This document shows, piece after piece, positions 1 to 6,079 of a stretch of DNA of 6,207 nt (position 1 is its first letter; each line of letters begins with the position of its first letter). A model generated the notes under the pieces. That model worked only from the letters and a program-made list of their open reading frames with translations. It did not search any database and was not told the origin of the DNA. The DNA comes from Accumulibacter sp. (lineage in GTDB: Bacteria; Pseudomonadota; Gammaproteobacteria; Burkholderiales; Rhodocyclaceae), in assembly GCA_031276375.1 (NCBI GenBank), contig JAISNE010000430.1, forward strand, positions 1-6,207, in the 5' to 3' direction. The position numbers were made by a program, and so were the translations under genes.

Positions 1-274
1 ATGCGGCGCATGCCGCCATGGCCAGCAGAGTCGCCAACAGCAATATCCACAGCGACGACAAGGCAGGGAAGAAGGATTGCAAAAACCGCACGGCGGACAA
101 GGCCGTCAGGGCACCCACCATGAGCAAGTCACCATGCGCAAAGTTGATGATGCGCAAAATGCCATACACCATCGTGTAGCCCAGTGCGACCAGCGCATAC
201 AGGCTTCCCAGCAGCAGACCGTTGAACAGTTGTTGTACCAGCAAATCCATAAATTCGGGCAAAAACTCCGGCAT
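1..274 (-). CDS. livH: LivH-type branched-chain amino acid ABC transporter permease, N-terminal part (cut by window edge)
   Basis: Inner-membrane permease of the LivHMGF class, which imports leucine, isoleucine, valine or related compounds. Read on the minus strand from 274, the protein begins [20 protein letters not shown] and gives 91 residues before the window ends. The family hallmark is clear: a first membrane segment at about residues 17-39 ([20 protein letters not shown]) followed by [16 protein letters not shown] at about 40-55. A second hydrophobic stretch begins near residue 74. Two in-frame ATG codons are possible, at 274 and 250. I chose 274 because many LivH proteins start with a short MPEF-like segment, but neither has a strong ribosome binding site. 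The rest of the gene, and probably livM, livG and livF, would lie to the left. Its GC content (about 57%) is lower than that of the pot genes to the right. The family is certain; the exact substrate is not. Confidence 0.9.
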   Translation of the reverse strand, partial: MPEFLPEFMDLLVQQLFNGLLLGSLYALVALGYTMVYGILRIINFAHGDLLMVGALTALSAVRFLQSFFPALSSLWILLLATLLAMAACAA

Positions 275-307
275 TCAGGCCATGTTTCGTGGGGCGCAAA
301 TCCTAAG

Positions 308-360
308 TCCCTGATACGGAAATATCCAATATTTAAATATTATTTGTTAATTACTAATCT
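308..360. promoter_or_regulatory. AT-rich patch with a 14-base perfect palindrome, possible promoter region for livH
   Basis: The line 301-360 has only 15 G or C bases of 60, against 57-70% in the flanks. It contains the perfect palindrome AATATTTAAATATT at 328-341. It lies 50-90 bases upstream of the livH start, so it is the natural place for that gene's promoter. On the minus strand, TTAACA (350-345) and GATATT (326-321) are 18 bases apart and are weak matches to -35 and -10 boxes. No box is convincing. The palindrome could be a regulator site or simply a consequence of the AT bias. Confidence 0.35.
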
Positions 361-625
361 TCGACAGTTTGCTTGCGCAGAACATGGAGCGTTCGGCCAG
401 CCCTGGTTTTCAGCTTGCGTACCATCTTTTGGGCTGACGTCGCATCGTCCGGTAGGGCGCCCGGCACCGGGAAATTTTTCCCGGCAGCTTCATGCCGTCT
501 GGCACTGCCGATGGGTCGGCTCGTTCCACCAGCGTCGGCAGGCTTTCGACTTCCGCCTTGAGCCAGATTCCAAGCGGTTCGATGTGACCGTGCGACGGGG
601 CGCAGTGGCGCGAGGCGTTTGCCAT
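354..625 (-). pseudogene. Transposase remnant, IS1182-type DDE transposase, C-terminal part
   Basis: Minus-strand reading from about 480 down to the TAG at 354-356 gives a segment containing KMVRKLKTRAGRTLHVLRK followed by QTVED and stop. From memory this matches the region of IS1182-like transposases that reads roughly 'R(M)xRKLxTxxGRxxYxxRKxxVEPVFG'. The remnant stops just where intact proteins continue into the VFG/GFRxFLLRG block, so the last part is missing. Upstream, in another frame, 583-515 reads IEPLGIWLKAEVESLPTLVERAD. It resembles the stretch before the second catalytic aspartate in the same family (pattern 'P-x-KA-x-LP-x-ADAGY'), but this part is tentative. A frame change between the two parts, no intact reading frame and no visible terminal repeats all point to a dead fragment. 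I assign the family by motif recall only. Confidence 0.55.
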
Positions 626-657
626 GATCCTGGTTCCATCCAGATGGGTTTACCGGA

Positions 658-892
658 CACGACGAAAGTTTGAAGAAAGTCCGTCAGGGTTTGTTCGAGT
701 TCGGCGGCACTCTTGATCGAAGCGGGCCGGCTGACAAGGTTCGCCGATGCATTCGTTGAAACGTTCGACCCCGCCGTTTGCCGGAGGGATCGCGCGGCGG
801 GCGGGCGAGGTCGGGCGACGATCGATGCATGCGCTGGCGCAAGCCTGTCCAAAAGCGTGCGTGCCGGAATGAAATCGGGCGAAGCGGGGCAT
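658..892 (-). pseudogene. Transposase remnant, rve integrase core (IS481-like), frameshifted
   Basis: On the minus strand, 859-740 reads HAFGQACASACIDRRPTSPA and then RRAIPPANGGVERFNECIGE. This fits the IS481/IS3-type integrase pattern 'HxFDxxCxxxGIxHRxxxPxxPxTNGxVERFNxxI', including the block that carries the catalytic glutamate (the E of VERFN). After ARF at about 719 the match jumps frame: 711-658 reads SAAELEQTLTDFLQTFVV. That resembles the following 'FxSxxELExTLxxYLxxYN' segment. A one-base indel near 715 would join them. The earlier catalytic aspartates and the DNG block are not recognisable upstream, where 893-1000 is too decayed to place. No terminal inverted repeats or target duplications were seen. 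It lies between livH and the pot operon and runs opposite to the latter. The family call rests on motif recall, without alignment. Confidence 0.65.
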
Positions 893-1067
893 GACCGGCG
901 ATTCCAGGCGTTCCAGTACCCGGCATGGGGCATTCCCGCGCGAAAACGCACCATTTTCGGATCAGGCCGCTCATGGCGTCCTCGACTCGCCACTCCAGCG
1001 GCGATCCATTGCCGAGCGGGCGCCGGCGTGCTTTCCCGCCAGCCGGCTTCCGGGCGTGCTTCGCGGC

Positions 1068-1084
1068 TGGTGCGGATTTTGCTT
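1068..1084 (+). promoter_or_regulatory. Candidate sigma-54 (-24/-12) promoter of the pot operon
   Basis: The stretch TGGTGCGGATTTTGCTT has the invariant GG (1069-1070) and GC (1081-1082) exactly ten bases apart. Against the sigma-54 consensus TGGCACG-N4-TTGCW it differs at two positions (TG in place of CA). Transcription would start about 12 bases beyond the GC, near 1094, leaving a leader of roughly 27 bases that contains the AGGAGA ribosome binding site at 1109-1114. The placement suits a nitrogen-responsive uptake operon. I found no clear NtrC-type enhancer palindrome upstream, and GG-N10-GC pairs are common by chance in GC-rich DNA, so this is a good candidate and no more. Confidence 0.5.
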
Positions 1085-1120
1085 GACTCGTCCCAGGCTC
1101 ATGTTTCCAGGAGAAACCCT

Positions 1121-2239
1121 ATGCCGACTCACGCGGAACGGAACGACGCCACGCCACACGTGAGCTTTCGCAAGGTGTGGAAAACCTACGACGGCGAGAA
1201 TCCGGTCGTGCGCGATCTCGATCTCGACATCCGGCGCGGCGAATTCCTCACGCTGCTCGGGCCGTCCGGGTCGGGCAAGACCACCTGCCTGATGATGCTG
1301 GCGGGATTCGAGACGCCTACCGGCGGCGAGATTCGCCTGGGCGACCGGGTGATCAACAGCGTGCCGCCGCACAAACGCAACATCGGCATGGTTTTCCAGA
1401 ACTACGCGCTGTTTCCGCACATGACCGTGCGCGAGAACCTGCGTTTTCCGCTGGACGTGCGCAAGCTGCCGCCCGGCGAAATCGACAAGAAAGTGAAACG
1501 CGCGCTGGACATGGTGCAGCTCGGCGACTTTGGCGACCGTTATCCGCGGCAGATGTCGGGCGGCCAGCAGCAGCGCGTGGCCCTGGCCCGCGCGCTGGTC
1601 TTCGACCCCGAACTGGTGCTCATGGACGAGCCGCTCGGCGCGCTCGACAAGCAGTTGCGCGAGCATATGCAGATAGAAATCAAGCATATCCACGAAACGC
1701 TGGGAGTCACCGTCGTCTTCGTCACGCACGACCAGAGCGAGGCGCTGGCCCTGTCCGACCGCGTCGCCGTGTTCAACAAGGGCTTCATCCAGCAGATCGA
1801 CGATCCGGCGACGCTCTACGAGCAGCCCGCCAACGACTTCGTGGCCAGCTTCATCGGCGAGAACAACGCGCTCGGCGGCTATGTCGAATCGATGCACGGG
1901 GAACGCTGCCAGGTCAAGCTGGACAACGGAACGCGCGTCCAGGCCAGCCTGGGCAATCCACTGAGGCGCGGCGACCGCGCGCTCGTCTCGGTGCGCCCGG
2001 AATGCGTCCGGATCAACGCGCAGTCGCTCGGCTGCGCCAATCGCATGGGCGGCTACGTGCGCGAAGTCATCTACCTGGGCGACCACCTGCGCGTGCGCGT
2101 CGAGCTGGCCGGACGCCGCGAGATCGTCGTCAAGGCGCCGGCGGCCCAGCACAAGCATCGTTTCGACATGGGCGACGCGATTCACCTCGGAATCGACCCC
2201 GAGCACCTGCGCGTGCTCGGCATGGCCGCCGACGCGTGA
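1121..2239 (+). CDS. potA: Polyamine-type ABC transporter ATP-binding protein (PotA-like)
   Basis: Cytoplasmic ATPase (372 residues) that powers the importer encoded by the next three genes. All ABC motifs are present: Walker A GPSGSGKTT (47-55), Q-loop glutamine in FQNYALFP (Q93), signature MSGGQQQR (145-152), Walker B LVLMDEP with catalytic E170, D-loop GALD (173-176) and the switch histidine H203 in FVTHD. About 290-370 matches a C-terminal TOBE domain, as in PotA/MalK-class importers (VSVRPECVRIN, then VREVIYLGDHLRVRVEL). The length is normal for PotA. I start at ATG 1121 because AGGAGA lies six bases upstream and the protein then opens with a short tail before VSFRKVWKTYDG. The frame stays open far upstream, to 713, but that part covers transposase debris and looks non-coding. 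First gene of the operon, with 65 bases to the next gene. Substrate assignment comes from family resemblance and neighbours. Confidence 0.93.
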   Translation: MPTHAERNDATPHVSFRKVWKTYDGENPVVRDLDLDIRRGEFLTLLGPSGSGKTTCLMMLAGFETPTGGEIRLGDRVINSVPPHKRNIGMVFQNYALFPHMTVRENLRFPLDVRKLPPGEIDKKVKRALDMVQLGDFGDRYPRQMSGGQQQRVALARALVFDPELVLMDEPLGALDKQLREHMQIEIKHIHETLGVTVVFVTHDQSEALALSDRVAVFNKGFIQQIDDPATLYEQPANDFVASFIGENNALGGYVESMHGERCQVKLDNGTRVQASLGNPLRRGDRALVSVRPECVRINAQSLGCANRMGGYVREVIYLGDHLRVRVELAGRREIVVKAPAAQHKHRFDMGDAIHLGIDPEHLRVLGMAADA

Positions 2240-2304
2240 AGCGCATCGCCCGCGTTCCCGTGTTTTTTACGCCAGCCCCATCAACCCTTGTTCAGGAGAA
2301 TTCG

Positions 2305-3351
2305 ATGAAAGCTTTTCTTTCGACCCCGCGTTCCGCCGCCATCGCCCTGGCCGCCATGACGCTTCTGGCGGGCGCGGCGCGCGCCGACATCACCGTGATC
2401 TCGTTCGGCGGCTCCAGCCAGAAGGCGCAGGCCAAGGCTTTCTACGAACCCTTCGCCAAGGCCGGCGGCAAGGTCGTTCCCGGCGAGTACAACGGCGAAC
2501 AGGCCAAGATCAAGGCCATGGTCGAGGCCGGGAATGTCACCTGGGATGTCGTCGAGGTCGAGTCGCCGGAGCTTGCGCGCGGCTGCGAGGAGGGTATCTA
2601 CGAAAAACTCGACATGAGCCGTGTCGGCGCGAAAGGCGATTTCGTCCCGGAGGCGGTCACCGAGTGTGGCATCGGCGTTTTCGTGTGGTCGACGGTGCTC
2701 GCCTACAACGCCGATGTCCTGAAGACGCCGCCCCGGTCCTGGGCCGATTTCTGGGACATCGAGAAGTATCCCGGCAAGCGCGGCATGAGGAAAGGCGCCA
2801 AGTTCACCCTCGAATTCGCGCTCCTCGCCGACGGCGTCAAACCGGCGGACGTCTACAAGACGCTCGCCACCCCGGCGGGCGTCGAACGCGCGTTCGGGAA
2901 GCTCGACCAGATCAAGCCCCACATCCAGTGGTGGGAAGCCGGCGCCCAGCCGCCGCAGTTGCTCGCCTCCGGCGACCTGGTGATGAGCAGCGCCTACAAC
3001 GGGCGCATCGGCACGGCCCAGAAGGAGGGCAAGACGAACCTGAAGATCGTGTGGACCCACCAGATCTACGATTTCGATTCCTGGGCCATCACGACCGGCA
3101 CGCCGAAACGGGATGAAGCCTACCGCTTCATCGCCCTGGCCAGCGAGCCGCGAAACCAGGCCGTCTTTTCCGCCCATATCCCGTATGGGCCGAGCAACGT
3201 CAAGGCCCTGCCGCTCATCGACAAGGCGATCCTCGCGGAACTGCCGACCGCGCCGCGGAACATGGAAAGCGCCCTGGCCAGCGATCCCCAGTTCTGGGCC
3301 GAGTATGGCGAGGATCTGGAACAGCGTTTCAACGCCTGGGCGGCGAAGTGA
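2305..3351 (+). CDS. potD: Periplasmic polyamine-type substrate-binding protein (PotD-like)
   Basis: Secreted solute-binding protein of 348 residues that would deliver substrate to the permeases downstream. A Sec signal peptide is plain: MK at the start, hydrophobic core at about 10-25, and an A-R-A cleavage site with mature protein from D28 (DITVISFGGSS). The mature part has the two-lobe PotD/PotF character: a TWDVVEVES strand region (about 77-85), a mid-protein VLAYNADVLKTPP block, SWADFWDIEKYPGKRGMR, and DLVMSSAYNGRI. YDFDSWAI (255-262) sits where PotD and PotF carry an acidic residue that contacts a substrate amine, so D258 is a candidate ligand. This is from memory, without structural alignment. 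AGGAGAA at 2294-2300 supports the start. It lies between the ATPase and permease genes, a common order for this class. Putrescine, spermidine or another cationic amine is likely; which one cannot be read here. Confidence 0.9.
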   Translation: MKAFLSTPRSAAIALAAMTLLAGAARADITVISFGGSSQKAQAKAFYEPFAKAGGKVVPGEYNGEQAKIKAMVEAGNVTWDVVEVESPELARGCEEGIYEKLDMSRVGAKGDFVPEAVTECGIGVFVWSTVLAYNADVLKTPPRSWADFWDIEKYPGKRGMRKGAKFTLEFALLADGVKPADVYKTLATPAGVERAFGKLDQIKPHIQWWEAGAQPPQLLASGDLVMSSAYNGRIGTAQKEGKTNLKIVWTHQIYDFDSWAITTGTPKRDEAYRFIALASEPRNQAVFSAHIPYGPSNVKALPLIDKAILAELPTAPRNMESALASDPQFWAEYGEDLEQRFNAWAAK

Positions 3352-3384
3352 TGTTCCTCGGGAGGAAAAGCGGAATGCCATCCC

Positions 3385-3418
3385 CCTTTCCCCTTGAAGG
3401 GAAAGGCGGCCTTCGGCC
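3385..3418. repeat. Two adjacent hairpins after the binding-protein gene
   Basis: The arms CCTTTCCC (3385-3392) and GGGAAAGG (3399-3406) are perfect inverted repeats around a six-base loop. Immediately after them, GGCC-TTC-GGCC (3408-3418) forms a second small stem. They start 34 bases past the stop codon of the binding-protein gene. There is no following U-tract, so this is not a standard intrinsic terminator. Such structures between a binding-protein gene and its permease genes can protect the upstream mRNA from 3' exonucleases, as known for malE-malF in E. coli. That role is inferred here. Confidence 0.6.
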
Positions 3419-3441
3419 CGTTCCCGTGCTTCCTCCATTTG

Positions 3442-3483
3442 ACTCGTCCTCCCACTCGACCTCCCATTTCCTGGATTTCCTGG
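3442..3483. repeat. Back-to-back tandem repeats (12-base x2, then 9-base x2)
   Basis: ACTCGTCCTCCC (3442-3453) is followed directly by ACTCGACCTCCC (3454-3465), one mismatch in twelve. This is followed directly by two perfect copies of ATTTCCTGG (3466-3474 and 3475-3483). The 42 bases are therefore made entirely of tandem repeats. They sit 43 bases before the permease start at 3527. I see no open frame of its own here. Slippage-generated spacer or part of a dispersed repeat element are both possible. Confidence 0.7.
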
Positions 3484-3526
3484 CCGCGACCGGGAACGGC
3501 GGGCGCCTCCGGAGGGAATAGACACC

Positions 3527-4813
3527 ATGCCCGATGTGGCCCTGGCCCTGCCCGACAACCCCGGCGCCGCGCGGACCGTGTCCCTGAAGGCGCAACTGCG
3601 CCGCGCCGAGCGGAGGAAGAAACTGAAGTACGGCGCCTTGATCGTGCCGCTCGTCGTCTTCTTGCTGTTGACTTTCGTGTGGCCGATCGCCGCGCTGATG
3701 AAGCGCGCCGTGGACAATCCCGAGGTCGTCGCCGCGTTTCCGGCGACCTGCGCGCTGCTGCGCGGCTGGGACGGGCGCTCGCCGCCGGACGACACGGTTT
3801 TCGCCACGCTGGCCAACGAAATGGCCGCGACGCGCGGCACGCCGGTTTTCGCCAGCGCCGCCAAGCGGTTGAACATGGAGCAACCCGGTTTCCGCTCCCT
3901 GATGATGAAGACGGCCAAGGCCCTGCCGCCTGCGGCAGGACGATCCGCGCCCGCGGCGGGACGATCCGCGCGCGCGGCGCTCATCGCCGCCGACGCGCGC
4001 TGGGGAGAGCTGGCCGCCTGGCAATTGTTCGCGCGCAACGCCTCGCCCTACACCGCGCGCTACCTGCTCGCCTCGGTCGACCGCAAATACGACGATGCCG
4101 GCCACATCGTGGCGGCGGGCGCGGACGAGGCCATCTACGTCAAGGTATTGAAGCGCACCTTCGGCATGTCGGCCGTCGTCACCGCCTGTTGCCTGCTGCT
4201 CGGTTTCCCGCTGGCCTACCTGATGGCCACGCAGCCCGCGCGCGTGGCGAACGTGCTGATGATCTTCGTGCTGCTGCCCTTCTGGACCTCGATCCTGGTG
4301 CGCGTCGCCGCCTGGCTGGTGCTGTTGCAGCGCGAGGGCCTGGTCAACCAGGCGCTGCGCGCCGCCGGCATCATCGAAAAGCCGCTGGAACTCGTTTTCA
4401 ACGACATCGGCGTTTATATCTCCATGGTGCATATCCTGCTGCCGTTCATGATCCTGCCGCTCTATAGCGTCATGAAAGGCATTTCGCCGCTCTACGTGCG
4501 CGCCGCGATCTCGCTCGGCTGCCCGCCGATCGCCAGTTTCTGGAAAGTCTATTTCCCGCAGGCGCTGCCCGGTGTCGGCGCGGGCGGCCTGCTGGTGTTC
4601 ATCCTGTGCATGGGCTATTACATCACGCCGGCGCTGCTCGGCAGTCCGGGGGAACAGATGGCCAGCTACTTCATCGCCTTCTACACCAACCAGACCGTCA
4701 ACTGGGGCATGGCCGCCGCGCTCTCGGCGATTCTCTTCATGGCCACGCTGGTGTTGTACATGGTCTATCTGCGCCTCGTCGGCGGCCAGGAAAGCGCGAG
4801 CAGGACAACATGA
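3527..4813 (+). CDS. potB: Polyamine-type ABC transporter permease, long form with periplasmic insert (PotB-like)
   Basis: Inner-membrane permease of 428 residues, much longer than the roughly 285 of E. coli PotB. A basic cytoplasmic N-terminus (RRAERRKKLK, 25-34) leads into TM1 (about 36-57). A hydrophilic region of some 145 residues (about 60-205) follows, then TM2-TM3 (about 208-265), TM4 (about 295-316) and two more segments at about 351-371 and 395-417. The EAA-type loop that docks on the ATPase is RAAISLGCPPIASFWKVYFP (325-344), with the conserved glycine at 331. By the positive-inside rule the large insert lies in the periplasm. I recall similar long permeases with 'DNPEV...' and 'PGFRSL' motifs in other proteobacteria, so the insert is probably a subfamily trait. 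Inside it lies a seven-residue tandem duplication (136-149). GGAGGG at 3511-3516 supports the start. A 43-base gap separates it from the second permease. Confidence 0.9.
   Translation: MPDVALALPDNPGAARTVSLKAQLRRAERRKKLKYGALIVPLVVFLLLTFVWPIAALMKRAVDNPEVVAAFPATCALLRGWDGRSPPDDTVFATLANEMAATRGTPVFASAAKRLNMEQPGFRSLMMKTAKALPPAAGRSAPAAGRSARAALIAADARWGELAAWQLFARNASPYTARYLLASVDRKYDDAGHIVAAGADEAIYVKVLKRTFGMSAVVTACCLLLGFPLAYLMATQPARVANVLMIFVLLPFWTSILVRVAAWLVLLQREGLVNQALRAAGIIEKPLELVFNDIGVYISMVHILLPFMILPLYSVMKGISPLYVRAAISLGCPPIASFWKVYFPQALPGVGAGGLLVFILCMGYYITPALLGSPGEQMASYFIAFYTNQTVNWGMAAALSAILFMATLVLYMVYLRLVGGQESASRTT
3932..3979 (+). repeat. 21-base in-frame tandem duplication inside the long permease gene
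   Basis: Unit one (3932-3952) and unit two (3953-3973) differ at two of 21 bases, and six bases of a third unit follow (3974-3979). They encode AAGRSAP, AAGRSAR and AA at residues 136-151. The length is a multiple of three, so the frame is kept. It lies in the predicted periplasmic insert between TM1 and TM2, probably in a flexible linker. The high similarity suggests recent slippage. Confidence 0.8.
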
Positions 4814-4856
4814 AGCACATCGCGCCGAGCCGCCCCGAGAAAAGGAGAAACAAAAC

Positions 4857-5687
4857 ATGATCGCCGCCCACGCCTCCCTGCCCGAGCGCGTCTGGCATCA
4901 CGCCTTTCGCCTCCTGTGCGGCCTGGTGCTGGCCTTCCTGATGCTTCCGGTCCTGGTCATCGCGCCGCTCTCCTTCAACGCGGATTCCTTCCTGCTCTAT
5001 CCGATGTCCGGGTTCTCCCTGAAATGGTATGAGGACTTCTTCACTTCCGAAGTCTGGCGGCAGGCCCTCGTCAACAGCGGCATCGTCTCGCCGTGCGCCA
5101 CGCTGCTGGCCATGCTGCTCGGCACGCCGGCGGCGGTCGGCCTTGCCCGCGTCGATTTTCCCGGCAAGGCGCTGCTCAACGCGATCCTGATCTCGCCGAT
5201 GGTCGTCCCCGTCGTCATCGTCGGCGTCGCCACCTATCTCGTCTTCGCGCCGATCGGCCTGTCGGGCAGCTACATCGGGCTGATCCTGGTGCACGCCGCG
5301 CTCGGCGCGCCCTTCGTCGTCACCACCGTCTCGGCGACACTGCAGGGCTTCGATTTCAATCTGGCGCGCGCCGCCGCCAGCCTCGGCGCCAATCCGCTGA
5401 CCGCCTTCCGCAAGGTGACCCTGCCGCTGGTCGCGCCCGGCGTGATCTCGGGCGGACTGTTCGCCTTCGCCACCTCGTTCGATGAAGTCGTCGTCACGCT
5501 CTTCCTGGCCGGCCCCGAGCAAAGCACGCTGCCGCGCCAGATGTTCGCCGGCATCCGCGAGAACATCAGCCCGACCATCGCCGCCGTGGCAACCCTGCTG
5601 ACCGTGCTCTCCACGCTGATGCTGGTCACGCTGGAATGGCTGCGCCGGCGCGGCGAACGCCTGCGCGGCGCGGGAAAACACGTTTGA
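4857..5687 (+). CDS. potC: Polyamine-type ABC transporter permease, short form (PotC-like)
   Basis: Second inner-membrane permease, 276 residues, the usual PotC length; it pairs with the long permease to form the translocation path. Six hydrophobic segments are visible at about 18-39, 70-97, 107-130, 137-160, 192-215 and 240-262. The EAA-type loop is RAAASLGANPLTAFRKVTLP (171-190), with G177 as the conserved glycine. The SFDEVVVTLFLAGP block (207-220) and LPRQMFAGIRENISPTIAAVAT (about 225-246) are typical of PotC/YdcV-class permeases. The N-terminus is short and the C-terminus is a basic tail (RRRGERLR), consistent with both ends in the cytoplasm. AAGGAG at 4842-4847 lies ten bases before ATG 4857. 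It is the last gene of the operon, and I see no obvious intrinsic terminator directly after its TGA at 5685-5687. Confidence 0.92.
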   Translation: MIAAHASLPERVWHHAFRLLCGLVLAFLMLPVLVIAPLSFNADSFLLYPMSGFSLKWYEDFFTSEVWRQALVNSGIVSPCATLLAMLLGTPAAVGLARVDFPGKALLNAILISPMVVPVVIVGVATYLVFAPIGLSGSYIGLILVHAALGAPFVVTTVSATLQGFDFNLARAAASLGANPLTAFRKVTLPLVAPGVISGGLFAFATSFDEVVVTLFLAGPEQSTLPRQMFAGIRENISPTIAAVATLLTVLSTLMLVTLEWLRRRGERLRGAGKHV

Positions 5688-6040
5688 CCACACCCCGGGA
5701 ACACCTTACGAACGTCAAGAACGGCACTTTCATCCCGAGCAACCGAGGTGCAGACCGGCGTGGCGCGCTGCGGCAAATTCTTCGCATCGAGCACGGCGGC
5801 GTCGAGTCGGACGTGGGGCGGGGAAAGCGTGACAGCCGTCGTCGATACGACCCATGCTGCGCGCGTCGACAGCGGCTTGGGCGTCATCGGCTTGTTCAAG
5901 GCCATCGCCGGCAACCGGCATGATGCGATTCTTCACCGGTTCAAGTTAAGCGGGTCTCGTGCCTGCGGCCTGGCAACCGGCGGTTCCGAGACAACGGGCG
6001 TTCGGGCAAACTCCCCCGCCGGCCGGATCCCCGGTTCCGG
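5688..6040. other. Stretch without a recognisable gene between the pot operon and the tRNA terminator
   Basis: About 350 bases in which all open frames are short, and neither strand gives a protein I recognise. A plus-strand frame from 5748 to 6083 (ATG start, 111 codons) stays open, but it has no good ribosome binding site and runs straight through the tRNA terminator stem, so I do not call it. Only small dyads are visible, such as GCCGG-CAA-CCGGC (5907-5919) and CCGGCCGG (6019-6026). It may be decayed coding or mobile DNA, or the untranslated end of the operon. Confidence 0.5.
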
Positions 6041-6076
6041 AAATAAAAAACCCGCCCTGGAGAAGTCGGGCGGGTT
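6041..6076 (-). terminator. Intrinsic terminator of the tRNA-Pro gene, possibly shared with the converging pot operon
   Basis: A nine-base perfect stem, AACCCGCCC (6049-6057) with GGGCGGGTT (6068-6076), encloses a ten-base loop. Read on the minus strand, the stem is followed by TTTTTTATTT (6050-6041, overlapping the stem foot), a classic U-tract. It lies 33 bases beyond the 3' end of the tRNA. In the plus direction the downstream bases (6077-6107) are also rich in T, so weak termination of the pot transcript is possible. Confidence 0.88.
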
Positions 6077-6079
6077 ATC

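Noticed and set aside
77..673. Plus-strand open frame of 198 codons starting inside the livH region
   Set aside because: Its first part is antisense to the clear LivH coding sequence and the rest covers the transposase remnants; the product resembles no protein family I know.
713..1120. Possible 136-residue N-terminal extension of the ATPase
   Set aside because: The added residues are low-quality and overlap transposase debris. A good ribosome binding site and a family-typical start are at 1121.
1177..2304. Open plus frame running through the ATPase gene into the binding-protein gene, suggesting a fusion
   Set aside because: In this part the frame is out of register with the ATPase motifs and gives an arginine-rich shadow product. 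The signal peptide at 2305 marks the true start.
3385..3418. Intrinsic terminator after the binding-protein gene
   Set aside because: The hairpins are real but no run of T follows in either direction, and the permease genes downstream appear to belong to the same operon.
3385..3483. CRISPR-like array
   Set aside because: The repeats are directly adjacent tandem copies without spacers, and far too short and few.
2281..4038. Long minus-strand open frame of 585 codons opposite the binding protein and permease
   Set aside because: Long antisense frames are expected in GC-rich coding DNA. The plus-strand genes have clear motifs, signal peptide and ribosome binding sites, and the minus product has none.
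4737..5693. Minus-strand open frame opposite the short permease
   Set aside because: The product is rich in R, G, Q and D, typical of an antisense shadow, and lies fully under a well-supported membrane protein gene.
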